A stretch of 5,134 nt of DNA, taken from positions 1 to 5,134 of the forward strand of contig JAJRTM010000388.1 in the NCBI GenBank assembly GCA_024278285.1. The letters run 5' to 3'. The translations under genes and the position numbers were made by a program. Each line of letters begins with the position of its first letter. Within the stretch, counting starts at the first letter, position 1. Positions 1 through 5,134 of this stretch are shown piece by piece. Below the pieces are notes generated by a model that did not search any database, was not told the DNA's origin, and saw only the letters and a program-made list of their open reading frames with translations. The stretch is from Planctomycetota bacterium. Its GTDB lineage: Bacteria > Planctomycetota > Planctomycetia > Planctomycetales > Planctomycetaceae.

Positions 1-618
1 CATACCGTTTTTGATGCTGTCACGGAATTCGTTTTCATCGTGGACTTTTTCCCAGGCGAGTTTGATCACTTCTTCTTCGACATGTTGAGGCACGACGACA
101 ACGCCATCGATATCGGCAAAGACCAGATCGCCCGGCGAAAAAACAACGCCATCGATTTCGACAGGAATATCAACATCAACAACACGATTGCGGTCTTTGC
201 TGTCGTAGATGGAGGCAGCGGTTGCCCAGACCGGGAATTCCATTGCGCGCATCTGGCGGATGTCACGAACGGCTCCATCGACAATCACTCCCTTGCAGCC
301 ACGAAAATTCGCAGCGGTTGAAAGTAGTTCGCCCCAAATCCCGGACCGCGTCGATCCCCCCGCTGCGGCAATCAGAATCTCATCCGGACAAAGCGAATCA
401 ACTGCTTGCAGTTCGAGTTCATACGGGTTCTTATCGTGATGAAACATCTCTCCCCACAGCGTCGTTTTGCATCGACCGACCAGTACAGTTTCTACCGTCA
501 TCGGACGCAACGGGATTCTCGGCGATTGATGCGGCAGCCCGACCGAATCGAGCGCATCACAAACGATGGCACTAAAAAGGTGTTGACGCATCATTTCAAT
601 CGTAATCTGTTCAGCCAC
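1..618 (-). CDS. RraA family protein (HMG aldolase/oxaloacetate decarboxylase-like), 3' end cut by window
   Basis: A frame of 206 codons is open from a GTG at 618 to the window edge, so the C-terminus is missing. The GTG is preceded by AGGA about five bases upstream, which decides the start. The first residues read (M)AEQITIEMMRQ. The family core is clear: GGSTRSGIWGELL at residues 87-99, then GVIVDGAVRD at 110-119. E97, R118 and D119 make an E-x20-R-D pattern. In the family this D/E-x20-R-D motif binds divalent metal and substrate in 4-hydroxy-4-methyl-2-oxoglutarate aldolases and oxaloacetate decarboxylases, and the RNase E inhibitor RraA of E. coli lacks it. I therefore infer a cytoplasmic metal-dependent aldolase or decarboxylase rather than an RNase regulator; the true substrate is unknown. 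A downstream stretch, FSPGDLVFADIDGVVVVP, is the usual family ending. Length fits a family of about 210-230 residues. Confidence 0.9.
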   Translation of the reverse strand, partial: MAEQITIEMMRQHLFSAIVCDALDSVGLPHQSPRIPLRPMTVETVLVGRCKTTLWGEMFHHDKNPYELELQAVDSLCPDEILIAAAGGSTRSGIWGELLSTAANFRGCKGVIVDGAVRDIRQMRAMEFPVWATAASIYDSKDRNRVVDVDIPVEIDGVVFSPGDLVFADIDGVVVVPQHVEEEVIKLAWEKVHDENEFRDSIKNGM

Positions 619-914
619 GGGAAATCCTATCGTTGTTTCTATTCAAATAAAATACTATTTTGAAGCTTGTTCAATAAGAAACTGAGCCTTTGACATGGGC
701 TGTCTGTTCCATTGAGTTGATCGTATCTTTTCAAAACACGCGGTACAACCCTCAGAAGAAGGTACTGACTTGACGATCAAAACGATCCAGGTGCCGGGGC
801 TTGCTTGTTTGAAACGGCTTCTTTCCCACGCATTCCACAGTAGTAGTCTTTATGGGAAATAACATTGACCGTTAGTTCATACAAGATTATTTCGTTATTA
901 AGAAAAACGATTTC
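619..914. other. intergenic region between the divergent RraA gene and yjbQ fragment
   Basis: No credible coding frame is seen on either strand. It should hold divergent promoters. Toward the yjbQ fragment, TTGACC at 865-870 with TATTTC 17 bases later (888-893) is a weak candidate. Two inverted repeats are present: TTGATCGT (717-724) with ACGATCAA (773-780), and TTTCCCA (822-828) with TGGGAAA (853-859). Either could be an operator or chance; arms of seven or eight bases with long loops are not strong evidence. Confidence 0.4.
646..674 (-). promoter_or_regulatory. possible sigma70-type promoter of the RraA-family gene
   Basis: On the minus strand TTGAAC (plus 669-674) is followed after 17 bases by TTTATT (plus 646-651). 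Transcription would start near 639, giving a leader of about 20 bases that carries the AGGA ribosome site before the GTG at 618. The -10 match is weak and the surroundings are AT-rich, so chance is a real alternative. Confidence 0.25.
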
Positions 915-1058
915 ATGAAGACATTAACAAAAGAAATCTGGATGGAAATACCGCAGCGGCGGGCGATTGTCTCCATTCATCATCAAGTTGAACAACTCGT
1001 CGCCGAGAGTCAAATTTCCGATGGCCTGGTCCTTATCAACGCGATGCACATTGCGTAA
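915..1058 (+). pseudogene. yjbQ: truncated yjbQ (UPF0047, secondary thiamine-phosphate synthase family), 5' fragment
   Basis: ATG at 915 opens a 47-codon frame ending in TAA at 1056-1058. It reads MKTLTKEIWMEIPQRRAIVS, then HHQVEQLVAESQISDGLVLINAMHIA. This is the N-terminal third of the YjbQ family: the opening beta strand, the R-R-x-I-V-x-I segment, the [IS]-x-[DE]-G-L-V-L-[IV] strand, and N-A-M-H-I with the first conserved His at residue 45. Intact members are about 140 residues and continue T-A-S-V-F-I-N-D, followed by an H-N-R-T-G-E-D-N-A-D-A-H region; none of this is found after the stop. The frame is clean up to the break, so truncation looks recent or the short product is still tolerated. 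The family has weak thiamine-phosphate synthase activity in E. coli, though its main role is unclear. The fragment lacks most of the active site and is very likely non-functional. The following DNA belongs to an opposite-facing recombinase-like relic. No strong Shine-Dalgarno site precedes the ATG. Confidence 0.75.
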
Positions 1059-1440
1059 CACGCTGATCTGCACAGGCTGGAGCAAAACCCCGAATAATAA
1101 AGGCCCATTGTTTTTGGCGATGGTTTTTCTGCCCGTTGATCGGCGAAACATAGATGCCCATCGGACGACCATCAGGGGCAGTGCCATTAAATACCAGCTC
1201 AATTAAAGCTCGCTTATCCTCCCATGTCATCTGCTCAAAATTATTGGCTTCTCGCATCTTTGCCCTCTTCTTGCCGCTCACTTTCAGTTTTGAAAACCGT
1301 TTTACTACTTCGCGGCGGCTAAGCCTTGTTGCAACTCCGAGCGGATTATCCGAGCGATAATGACTCGATGCCCCAATTCTGGTCCCGCCGCCAACGCCAA
1401 CAAGCCGGTCGCCGCCCCACAAAAACAAAAACCTGAACAA
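1036..1440 (-). pseudogene. degraded recombinase-like C-terminal fragment (mobile-element relic)
   Basis: The minus-strand frame runs from just after a TAG to a TGA at 1036-1038; it has no ATG start, only a TTG at 1440 directly after the stop, without a ribosome site. The recognisable part is residues about 74-118: NNFEQMTWEDKRALIELVFNG, then PDGRPMGIYVSPINGQ, then RQKQWAFIIRG. A WEDKRALIELVF-G-PDGRxxGIYV arrangement of this kind is, from memory, typical of the C-terminal end of serine-type site-specific recombinases of planctomycetes and phages. No catalytic N-terminal domain or zinc ribbon is present. The first 60 residues (WGGDRLVGVGGG and on) look non-native. After RG at about 1087 the frame runs into the antisense of the yjbQ fragment, so the last residues are not genuine. 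I read it as the remains of an integrated element that broke yjbQ. It could instead be a degraded hypothetical protein; a homology search would decide. Confidence 0.45.
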
Positions 1441-1445
1441 CCTAC

Positions 1446-1477
1446 AAAACGGGGTGCACCCAAGTACACACCGTTTT
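1446..1477 (-). terminator. probable hairpin terminator after the small membrane-protein gene
   Basis: AAAACGG (1446-1452) pairs with CCGTTTT (1471-1477). After one mismatch GTG (1454-1456) pairs with CAC (1467-1469), leaving a ten-base loop. On the minus strand the hairpin begins 30 bases past the stop of the 110-residue gene and ends in TTTT, so it could act as an intrinsic terminator, though the T run is short and forms part of the stem. It also contains the palindrome GGGTGCACCC (1452-1461). Because it lies at the edge of the recombinase relic, an element-end repeat is an alternative. Confidence 0.45.
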
Positions 1478-1506
1478 ATAAATGGTTGCTGGGCGAAACT
1501 TGCGTA

Positions 1507-1839
1507 TCATTCACCAATGATATCGCTGGCGGGTGTTTCAATAGGCGCAGCGGTTCCTGTTCGTTCGCCCGGCGTAATATCCATTTGGTTATTGCCTTCG
1601 GGCGAGATGTTCTTTAGAAAAACAACCAGAAGGACAAACACGGCAACAATCACGATAAAGGTGAGTATTCTTGCCAGAAAGCGATCCATTCCTCGGTTCC
1701 TGGATTTCTCAACACCACCGGAGTAATGTGGAATACTCTCAAACGATTGAGAACTGGGCGGAGGATACCCACCTGGTAAGCCTGAATCGGGCGGTAAAAA
1801 GGGATTCTGCTCTGGTTGTTGATCGTATGTTTTTGCCAT
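1507..1839 (-). CDS. small single-pass membrane protein, function unknown
   Basis: This 110-residue protein is not a family I recognise. The start is ATG at 1839, with GGGAAAG seven bases upstream. Residues 1-50 are hydrophilic and rich in Pro, Gln, Gly and Ser (PEQNPFLPPDSGLPGGYPPP) and probably disordered. Residues about 58-76 (ILTFIVIVAVFVLLVVFL) form one clear transmembrane helix. The basic stretch before it (EKSRNRGMDRFLAR) predicts the N-terminus inside the cytoplasm. The short C-terminal tail of about 34 residues, rich in Thr, Pro and Glu and ending SDIIGE, would then lie outside. There is no signal peptidase or lipoprotein site. Low sequence complexity at both ends with a well-formed promoter, ribosome site and terminator argues that it is a real gene. 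It is monocistronic and divergent from the DUF58 gene; no functional link is evident. Confidence 0.8.
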   Translation of the reverse strand: MAKTYDQQPEQNPFLPPDSGLPGGYPPPSSQSFESIPHYSGGVEKSRNRGMDRFLARILTFIVIVAVFVLLVVFLKNISPEGNNQMDITPGERTGTAAPIETPASDIIGE

Positions 1840-1860
1840 ATCAGATCTTTCCCGTCTGGG

Positions 1861-1889
1861 ATTATATCAATCAGAAGTTTGTGAGTGAA
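1861..1889 (-). promoter_or_regulatory. sigma70-type promoter of the small membrane-protein gene
   Basis: On the minus strand TTCACT (plus 1884-1889, four of six matches to TTGACA) is followed after exactly 17 bases by a perfect TATAAT (plus 1861-1866). Start of transcription is expected around 1854, giving a very short leader of about 15 bases that begins at the GGGAAAG ribosome site (1847-1853) ahead of the ATG at 1839. This is the best promoter in the window. Confidence 0.6.
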
Positions 1890-2045
1890 TTCAGAGGCTT
1901 ATTGGATATTGGGGATTGTCATTCAGAGACTTTTTGACAAAATAGATCCAATTGATGATTTGCCTCTACCGGGGTGAGTGAGTTGATCTGTTGGAACTTA
2001 AAACAAATTCAACACTTTCATAAAACCTTATCGCTGCTGCACTAC

Positions 2046-2077
2046 GCAGGGACAAATCTGAGCAGGGACAAAACAGA
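2046..2077. repeat. tandem pair of 16-bp repeats
   Basis: GCAGGGACAAATCTGA (2046-2061) is followed immediately by GCAGGGACAAAACAGA (2062-2077). The units match at 14 of 16 positions, including an unbroken GCAGGGACAAA. A further CAGGGA appears at about 2090. They could be binding sites for a regulator of the DUF58 gene, the remains of a small mobile element end, or a local duplication. Confidence 0.6.
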
Positions 2078-2127
2078 GTCAACGCCAATTCAGGGAACGG
2101 GTGTAGCTCGTTGATCCAGCGGGATTC

Positions 2128-2184
2128 ATGGCAGCAAGCTTACCAGCTTTTCAGGCATTCGCCAGCAAAATATCACTGAACTAA
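2128..2184 (+). other. possible 18-codon upstream ORF before the DUF58 gene
   Basis: ATG at 2128 starts an 18-residue peptide (MAASLPAFQAFASKISLN) that ends in TAA at 2182-2184, six bases before the DUF58 start. A GCGGG lies a few bases upstream. The DUF58 start lacks its own Shine-Dalgarno sequence, so coupling by re-initiation is conceivable. Short ORFs of this size arise easily by chance; this is a weak call. Confidence 0.15.
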
Positions 2185-2190
2185 TGATTT

Positions 2191-3654
2191 ATGACAAATT
2201 CTAATCAAGCAGTCTGGCAGAAAGTTCTTATTTCCTGGGCAGCCATGCTTGTTGGACTTGGCCTATTGCTGGCAGAGTTATTAACTGGTTACCTGCATCA
2301 CGTTGTTCCCCAATTTGTGGTCTGGGCAATTTCTCTTCTCTTGCTGTTGATTTCAGTCTGGGGCATGAAAACCTTGCTGGAACAGCAAAGTCTCGCTCGA
2401 TTACGAGCAACCAGGTTCGCATACCGTGGTAAAACGTCCTTCGGATCGAGGCAGCAATCTCATAATTTGTTTCGATTACCAATCGAGGGGCAAATTTACA
2501 TTGCGATGCTGGCCATTATGCTATTGGGGGCCTTATTTGGCAAAACGAACACCTTGATGTTAATTTTTGCATTAATGGCAGGGCCGTTTATCGTTAACGG
2601 CGGTGTGACATTCGCGATGACACGCAAGCTGTTTCTTTCTCGACAATTGCCCAAGCGGCTCATGGTAGGAGAGCCAACGTCAATTGATATCACTGTCTCT
2701 AACAAAAAAAGAGTGATCCCTTCGGCATTGATTACCGTCGAAGATCAGATTGTTGGTCCACGGGAGCAATTAACCGGAAAAATTGTTTTTGCGCAGGTTC
2801 CTGCCCATGCCTCTCGCAAGGGGCAATATCAGATTCGGTTCATGCAGCGTGGTCGATACCGATTGGGACCGGTTCGCGTTACGTCCCGTTTTCCGCTCGG
2901 GATTGTAGAACGGGGACAACTGGTGGATATTCAGGATGAAATTCTGATTCACCCTCGTATTGGTCTGTTGGCACAATGGTGGCACAGGCGTTCTCAGGAA
3001 GGGAGCGAAGCGAGTCGATTTTCGAAAGGGAATGCGGGGCCACACCATGATGAATTTCATCGTATTCGAGAATACAGACCTGGCGACGAACTTCGCTCGA
3101 TTCACTGGAAAACATCGGCTCGCAGAAATGAATTAATGGTTCGCGAATACAGACAGATTCGCGATCAGCGTCTTCTGTTAATTCTTGACCTTTGGCAGGA
3201 TCGTCAACTTTCCAACAGTAATAATCATGCCGAGCGAAACGGCGAGAGTTCGGTTGAACAAACTGCGTTGATCGAAAACGGAGTCTCGTTGGCAGCAACC
3301 ATTGGCTGGAAACATACACAGGAATGTGGCGTCCAGCAACTCGATTCTATTTGTCTCGGGAAAGATAAACTGGAATGGTTTGGCAGCAGACGTGGCGAAC
3401 AAATTCACGCCTGGTTGGATCAACTCGCAATTGTAGAAGCGGGGGCTGATTATTCACCAGCGAATATTCAGGAAGAAATATTGAAACATCAAAGCGTTTC
3501 TTCTCGTACGGTTTTAATCACCACTCGCAGCAAAGAAGATTTCATGCCCGATAAAAATGCGACAGGTCGTGATGCTGTCCATGCCTACCACGGCTTACTT
3601 ATTGTGGAAGCTGCTCCCGAGAAAACAAAAGACTTCTTTCAGCAAACCAGTTAA
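2191..3654 (+). CDS. DUF58 domain-containing membrane protein
   Basis: This 487-residue protein starts at ATG 2191; a TGA lies in frame two codons upstream, so no earlier start exists, and there is no clear Shine-Dalgarno site. Four hydrophobic segments are visible at about 11-32, 40-58, 101-117 and 119-142. A beta-rich domain follows (about 145-255), including RGRYRLGPVRV and FPLGIVER, which is usual in this family. The diagnostic DUF58 motif is at 289-320: FHRIREYRPGDELRSIHWKT, then SARRNELMVREY. After it comes a von Willebrand A-like fold starting LLLILDLWQD (328-337), where the Ser residues of a DxSxS metal site are absent. DUF58 proteins usually sit beside a MoxR AAA+ ATPase and act with it in envelope or complex-maturation roles that remain poorly defined; no MoxR gene lies in this window. 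Full length for the family. The gene faces trmB, with 16 bp between the stops and no room for a separate terminator. Confidence 0.92.
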   Translation: MTNSNQAVWQKVLISWAAMLVGLGLLLAELLTGYLHHVVPQFVVWAISLLLLLISVWGMKTLLEQQSLARLRATRFAYRGKTSFGSRQQSHNLFRLPIEGQIYIAMLAIMLLGALFGKTNTLMLIFALMAGPFIVNGGVTFAMTRKLFLSRQLPKRLMVGEPTSIDITVSNKKRVIPSALITVEDQIVGPREQLTGKIVFAQVPAHASRKGQYQIRFMQRGRYRLGPVRVTSRFPLGIVERGQLVDIQDEILIHPRIGLLAQWWHRRSQEGSEASRFSKGNAGPHHDEFHRIREYRPGDELRSIHWKTSARRNELMVREYRQIRDQRLLLILDLWQDRQLSNSNNHAERNGESSVEQTALIENGVSLAATIGWKHTQECGVQQLDSICLGKDKLEWFGSRRGEQIHAWLDQLAIVEAGADYSPANIQEEILKHQSVSSRTVLITTRSKEDFMPDKNATGRDAVHAYHGLLIVEAAPEKTKDFFQQTS

Positions 3655-3670
3655 ACGACTTGCGGTCCTC

Positions 3671-4390
3671 TCAGCTTTCTTTCTGCCACAATCCGCGGTA
3701 AATAGGCCAGCCGGCGAGACGTTTTTTTCTTTCGAAACTGGTTTGATAATCCATATTATGTTCTGCAAAACGCTCTTGCGGGGCGGGAAGTTCCTTGAAT
3801 TGTTCAATTTCCTGGATATGCCCGCTCATCAATTCCCAGTAATCGAAAACATCGGTCCAACCGTGCAACAAGCCGCCCGGTTGGAGTGTTTGATAAACTT
3901 GTTGGGCAAATTCTGCGGTGAATAATCGACGTTTATGATGCTTCGCTTTCCACCAGGGGTCGGGGAAATAGACGTGGATCGCTGCGACAGATTCTTTCGG
4001 GATGAACTGCGATAAAGCTCGTTTTGCATCTCCCCCCAAAATGCGAGCATTCGCACGGTTTGCTTTTTTGAGACGTTTGGCCGCACGCCTTCCTTCTTTG
4101 AAATCGATTTCCAATCCGAGGTAATTTGTTTTCGGCCGATTCTCAGAAGCATTGAAAACGAATAAACCACGTCCACAACCAATATCCAGTTCTGTCGGAT
4201 GCTCGTTGCCGAACAGTTGTTTCCAGCAGATTGGCGAATCGCAATCGCTGAGTGTAAAAAACCAGGGAGACAAATCTTCCCGCTCCTGAGCGAAAGAGTC
4301 TCTGCCAGATTGCGGCTGCGGCGGATGATCGGTATCTGATGAATGGGAAACCAAGGCAACCTCAACTACGTTTTTTGTGAAAATAACCAC
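3671..4390 (-). CDS. trmB: tRNA (guanine-N7-)-methyltransferase TrmB
   Basis: TrmB transfers a methyl group from S-adenosylmethionine to N7 of guanine 46 in the variable loop of tRNAs. Landmarks, numbered from the longest start: AdoMet-binding ELDIGCGRG at 67-75; the acidic end of strand two LGLEID at 91-96; D121 in GGDAKRA; the signature VYFPDPWWK at 140-148 followed by HHKRRLF; and the C-terminal [15 protein letters not shown] at 217-231, matching the usual T-x-F-E-R tail. All core motifs are intact. The longest frame starts at GTG 4390, overlaps the upstream esterase gene by 25 bases and lacks a ribosome site. A TTG at 4354 lies just past the esterase stop with GAGG five bases upstream and may be the true start, giving 227 residues; the N-terminus is not conserved, so sequence alone cannot settle it. 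Probably transcribed with the esterase gene. It converges on the DUF58 gene. Confidence 0.93.
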   Translation of the reverse strand: MVIFTKNVVEVALVSHSSDTDHPPQPQSGRDSFAQEREDLSPWFFTLSDCDSPICWKQLFGNEHPTELDIGCGRGLFVFNASENRPKTNYLGLEIDFKEGRRAAKRLKKANRANARILGGDAKRALSQFIPKESVAAIHVYFPDPWWKAKHHKRRLFTAEFAQQVYQTLQPGGLLHGWTDVFDYWELMSGHIQEIEQFKELPAPQERFAEHNMDYQTSFERKKRLAGWPIYRGLWQKES

Positions 4391-5067
4391 CGATATAAAT
4401 CGGGATTACTGTACGTGACGGTCCAACTGTCGTGACCAAGATCGGGGTAGGTTGTCAGTTTAACGTTTCCTTTTAATTTTTGAATCGCTTCGACCATTTC
4501 TTCAGAGCGTTTTATCGCAATGACATCGTCTTTGGATCCATGAAACGCCCAGGTGGGAGTTTGTGTTAATCTTTCAGCCCATTCAACTTCGCCGCCACCA
4601 CACACCGGAGCAATCGCTGCGAAGTATCCCGGCAATTCTGCCGCCAAAGACCAGGCTGCAAAGCCACCCATGCTTAATCCGGTACAGAATATACGCTGGG
4701 GATCGACCGAGTATTTTTCTTCGATGATGGGCAAAAACTCAAGCAGATTACGAATCGTCCACCATAAATTATCCGTTGTCTGTTGGGGAGAGATAACGAT
4801 ACAGGGGAATTGTTTGCCTTGTTCGATTAACTTGGGAGGACCGTGAACAAGAACCCGCTTCAACTCCTGCGGAGTATCCCCGCGTTCGCCTCTGCCGTGC
4901 AGAAACAGCATCAAAGAAAATTTTGTGCCTGTACTATAATCCTCAGGAAGATAAACGTAGTAACAGATCGTATTCCCATTTTTCAACTTCATTTGTTGAG
5001 CAACTTGTTTTCCTGGTCCTGGCTTCTCTGCAACACTCTGATTCATTTCTGTATTGGACTTCGACAT
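4366..5067 (-). CDS. alpha/beta-hydrolase esterase (prolyl oligopeptidase/carboxylesterase-like)
   Basis: This is a 233-residue serine hydrolase. I chose ATG at 5067 because AGGG lies six bases upstream; the frame extends to a GTG at 5121, but the extra 18 residues (MYKWVLFCCVNIIETGFP) have no ribosome site and do not resemble a family N-terminus. Landmarks from the ATG: oxyanion-hole [10 protein letters not shown] at 54-63; nucleophile elbow TGLSMGG at 129-135 with Ser132; APVCGGG at 153-159; catalytic Asp180 in FHGSKDD; and His212 in LGHDSW. The triad is complete. LPEDY, HGPPKLI and ISPQQ segments place it with a group of esterases common in planctomycetes, often named phospholipase, dienelactone hydrolase or prolyl oligopeptidase-like. 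The natural ester or peptide substrate is unknown. No signal peptide is visible with either start, so it is probably cytoplasmic. Its stop lies inside or just before the start of trmB, so the two are likely one operon; the functional link is not obvious. Confidence 0.88.
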   Translation of the reverse strand: MSKSNTEMNQSVAEKPGPGKQVAQQMKLKNGNTICYYVYLPEDYSTGTKFSLMLFLHGRGERGDTPQELKRVLVHGPPKLIEQGKQFPCIVISPQQTTDNLWWTIRNLLEFLPIIEEKYSVDPQRIFCTGLSMGGFAAWSLAAELPGYFAAIAPVCGGGEVEWAERLTQTPTWAFHGSKDDVIAIKRSEEMVEAIQKLKGNVKLTTYPDLGHDSWTVTYSNPDLYRWLFSQKT

Positions 5068-5134
5068 TGGGAACCCTGTTTCGATAATATTTACACAGCA
5101 AAACAAAACCCACTTATACACAGCATTTCATCGA
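5068..5134. other. upstream region of the esterase-trmB unit
   Basis: This short AT-rich stretch should contain the leader and perhaps the promoter of the esterase gene. On the minus strand TATAAG and TATTAT are possible -10 elements, but matching -35 elements are absent or outside the window. The AGGG ribosome site for the ATG at 5067 lies at its inner edge. Confidence 0.3.

Larger units (their letters stand above)
1840..2190. other. intergenic region between divergent membrane-protein genes
   Basis: The left end holds the minus-strand promoter at 1861-1889. The middle holds a tandem 16-bp repeat at 2046-2077. The right end holds a possible 18-codon ORF at 2128-2184. I found no convincing promoter for the DUF58 gene: TTTCAG and TATCAC are spaced suitably near 2150-2177 but match poorly. 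No longer coding frame on either strand resembles a protein. Confidence 0.45.

Noticed and set aside
717..780. TTGATCGT/ACGATCAA inverted repeat as an operator
   Set aside because: Arms of eight bases about 48 bases apart can occur by chance in a region of this length; kept only as a note in the intergenic entry.
1058..1095. In-frame H-A-D-L-H after the yjbQ stop, faintly like the N-A-D-A-H motif near the YjbQ C-terminus
   Set aside because: Only a few residues match, and the strand-opposite reading explains part of the same DNA; too short to claim an internal deletion.
924..1202. 92-residue minus-strand frame overlapping the yjbQ fragment and the relic
   Set aside because: Its left half is the antisense of the recognisable YjbQ sequence, and its right half is out of frame with the recombinase-like segment.
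1360..1617. Plus-strand frame rich in Pro, Lys and Gln
   Set aside because: It crosses the hairpin and runs antisense into the well-supported membrane-protein gene, with no ribosome site.
2879..3319. 146-residue minus-strand frame inside the DUF58 gene
   Set aside because: It lies wholly antisense to the diagnostic DUF58 motif and has no recognisable domain.
3655..3730. Possible bidirectional terminator between DUF58 and trmB, including GCCGGC near a T run
   Set aside because: Only 16 bp separate the stops, and the GC-rich palindrome does not form a convincing stem directly before the T run.
3557..3925. 122-residue plus-strand frame across the DUF58/trmB convergence
   Set aside because: It overlaps the ends of two well-supported genes in other frames and resembles nothing.
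1..5134. CRISPR array, tRNA, rRNA, complete insertion sequence or defence cluster
   Set aside because: No regularly spaced repeats, no RNA gene signatures and no transposase or nuclease frames were seen on either strand.

Overview
The window looks like ordinary chromosomal DNA from a Planctomycetes bacterium. GC content is near one half by eye. The style of the DUF58 protein, the family of the esterase and the small proline-rich membrane protein all suggest a Gimesia/Rubinisphaera-like member of Planctomycetales. This placement is inference from protein character, not a database result.

Layout. (1) 1-618, minus: an RraA-family protein, cut by the left window edge. (2) 619-914: intergenic, with a possible rraA promoter. 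(3) 915-1058, plus: the first 47 codons of a YjbQ-type gene, ending abruptly at a stop just after the first conserved His. (4) About 1060-1440, minus: a degraded open frame resembling the C-terminal end of a site-specific recombinase, lying head-on against the broken yjbQ. Together (3) and (4) look like a scar left by a mobile element. (5) 1446-1477: a hairpin that probably terminates the next gene. (6) 1507-1839, minus: a 110-residue single-pass membrane protein with a good promoter containing a perfect TATAAT. (7) 1840-2190: intergenic, holding that promoter, a tandem 16-bp repeat and a possible 18-codon upstream ORF. (8) 2191-3654, plus: a complete DUF58 membrane protein. (9) 3671-4390, minus: trmB, the tRNA m7G46 methyltransferase, converging on the DUF58 gene with only 16 bp between stops. 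(10) 4366-5067, minus: an alpha/beta-hydrolase esterase just upstream of trmB and probably co-transcribed with it.

The genes do not form one pathway. The only probable operon is esterase-trmB. The DUF58 gene stands without its usual MoxR ATPase partner in this window. No CRISPR array, tRNA, rRNA, complete insertion sequence or defence system is visible. The most unusual stretch is the broken yjbQ/recombinase junction at 915-1440. I see no convincing sign of a previously undescribed system.
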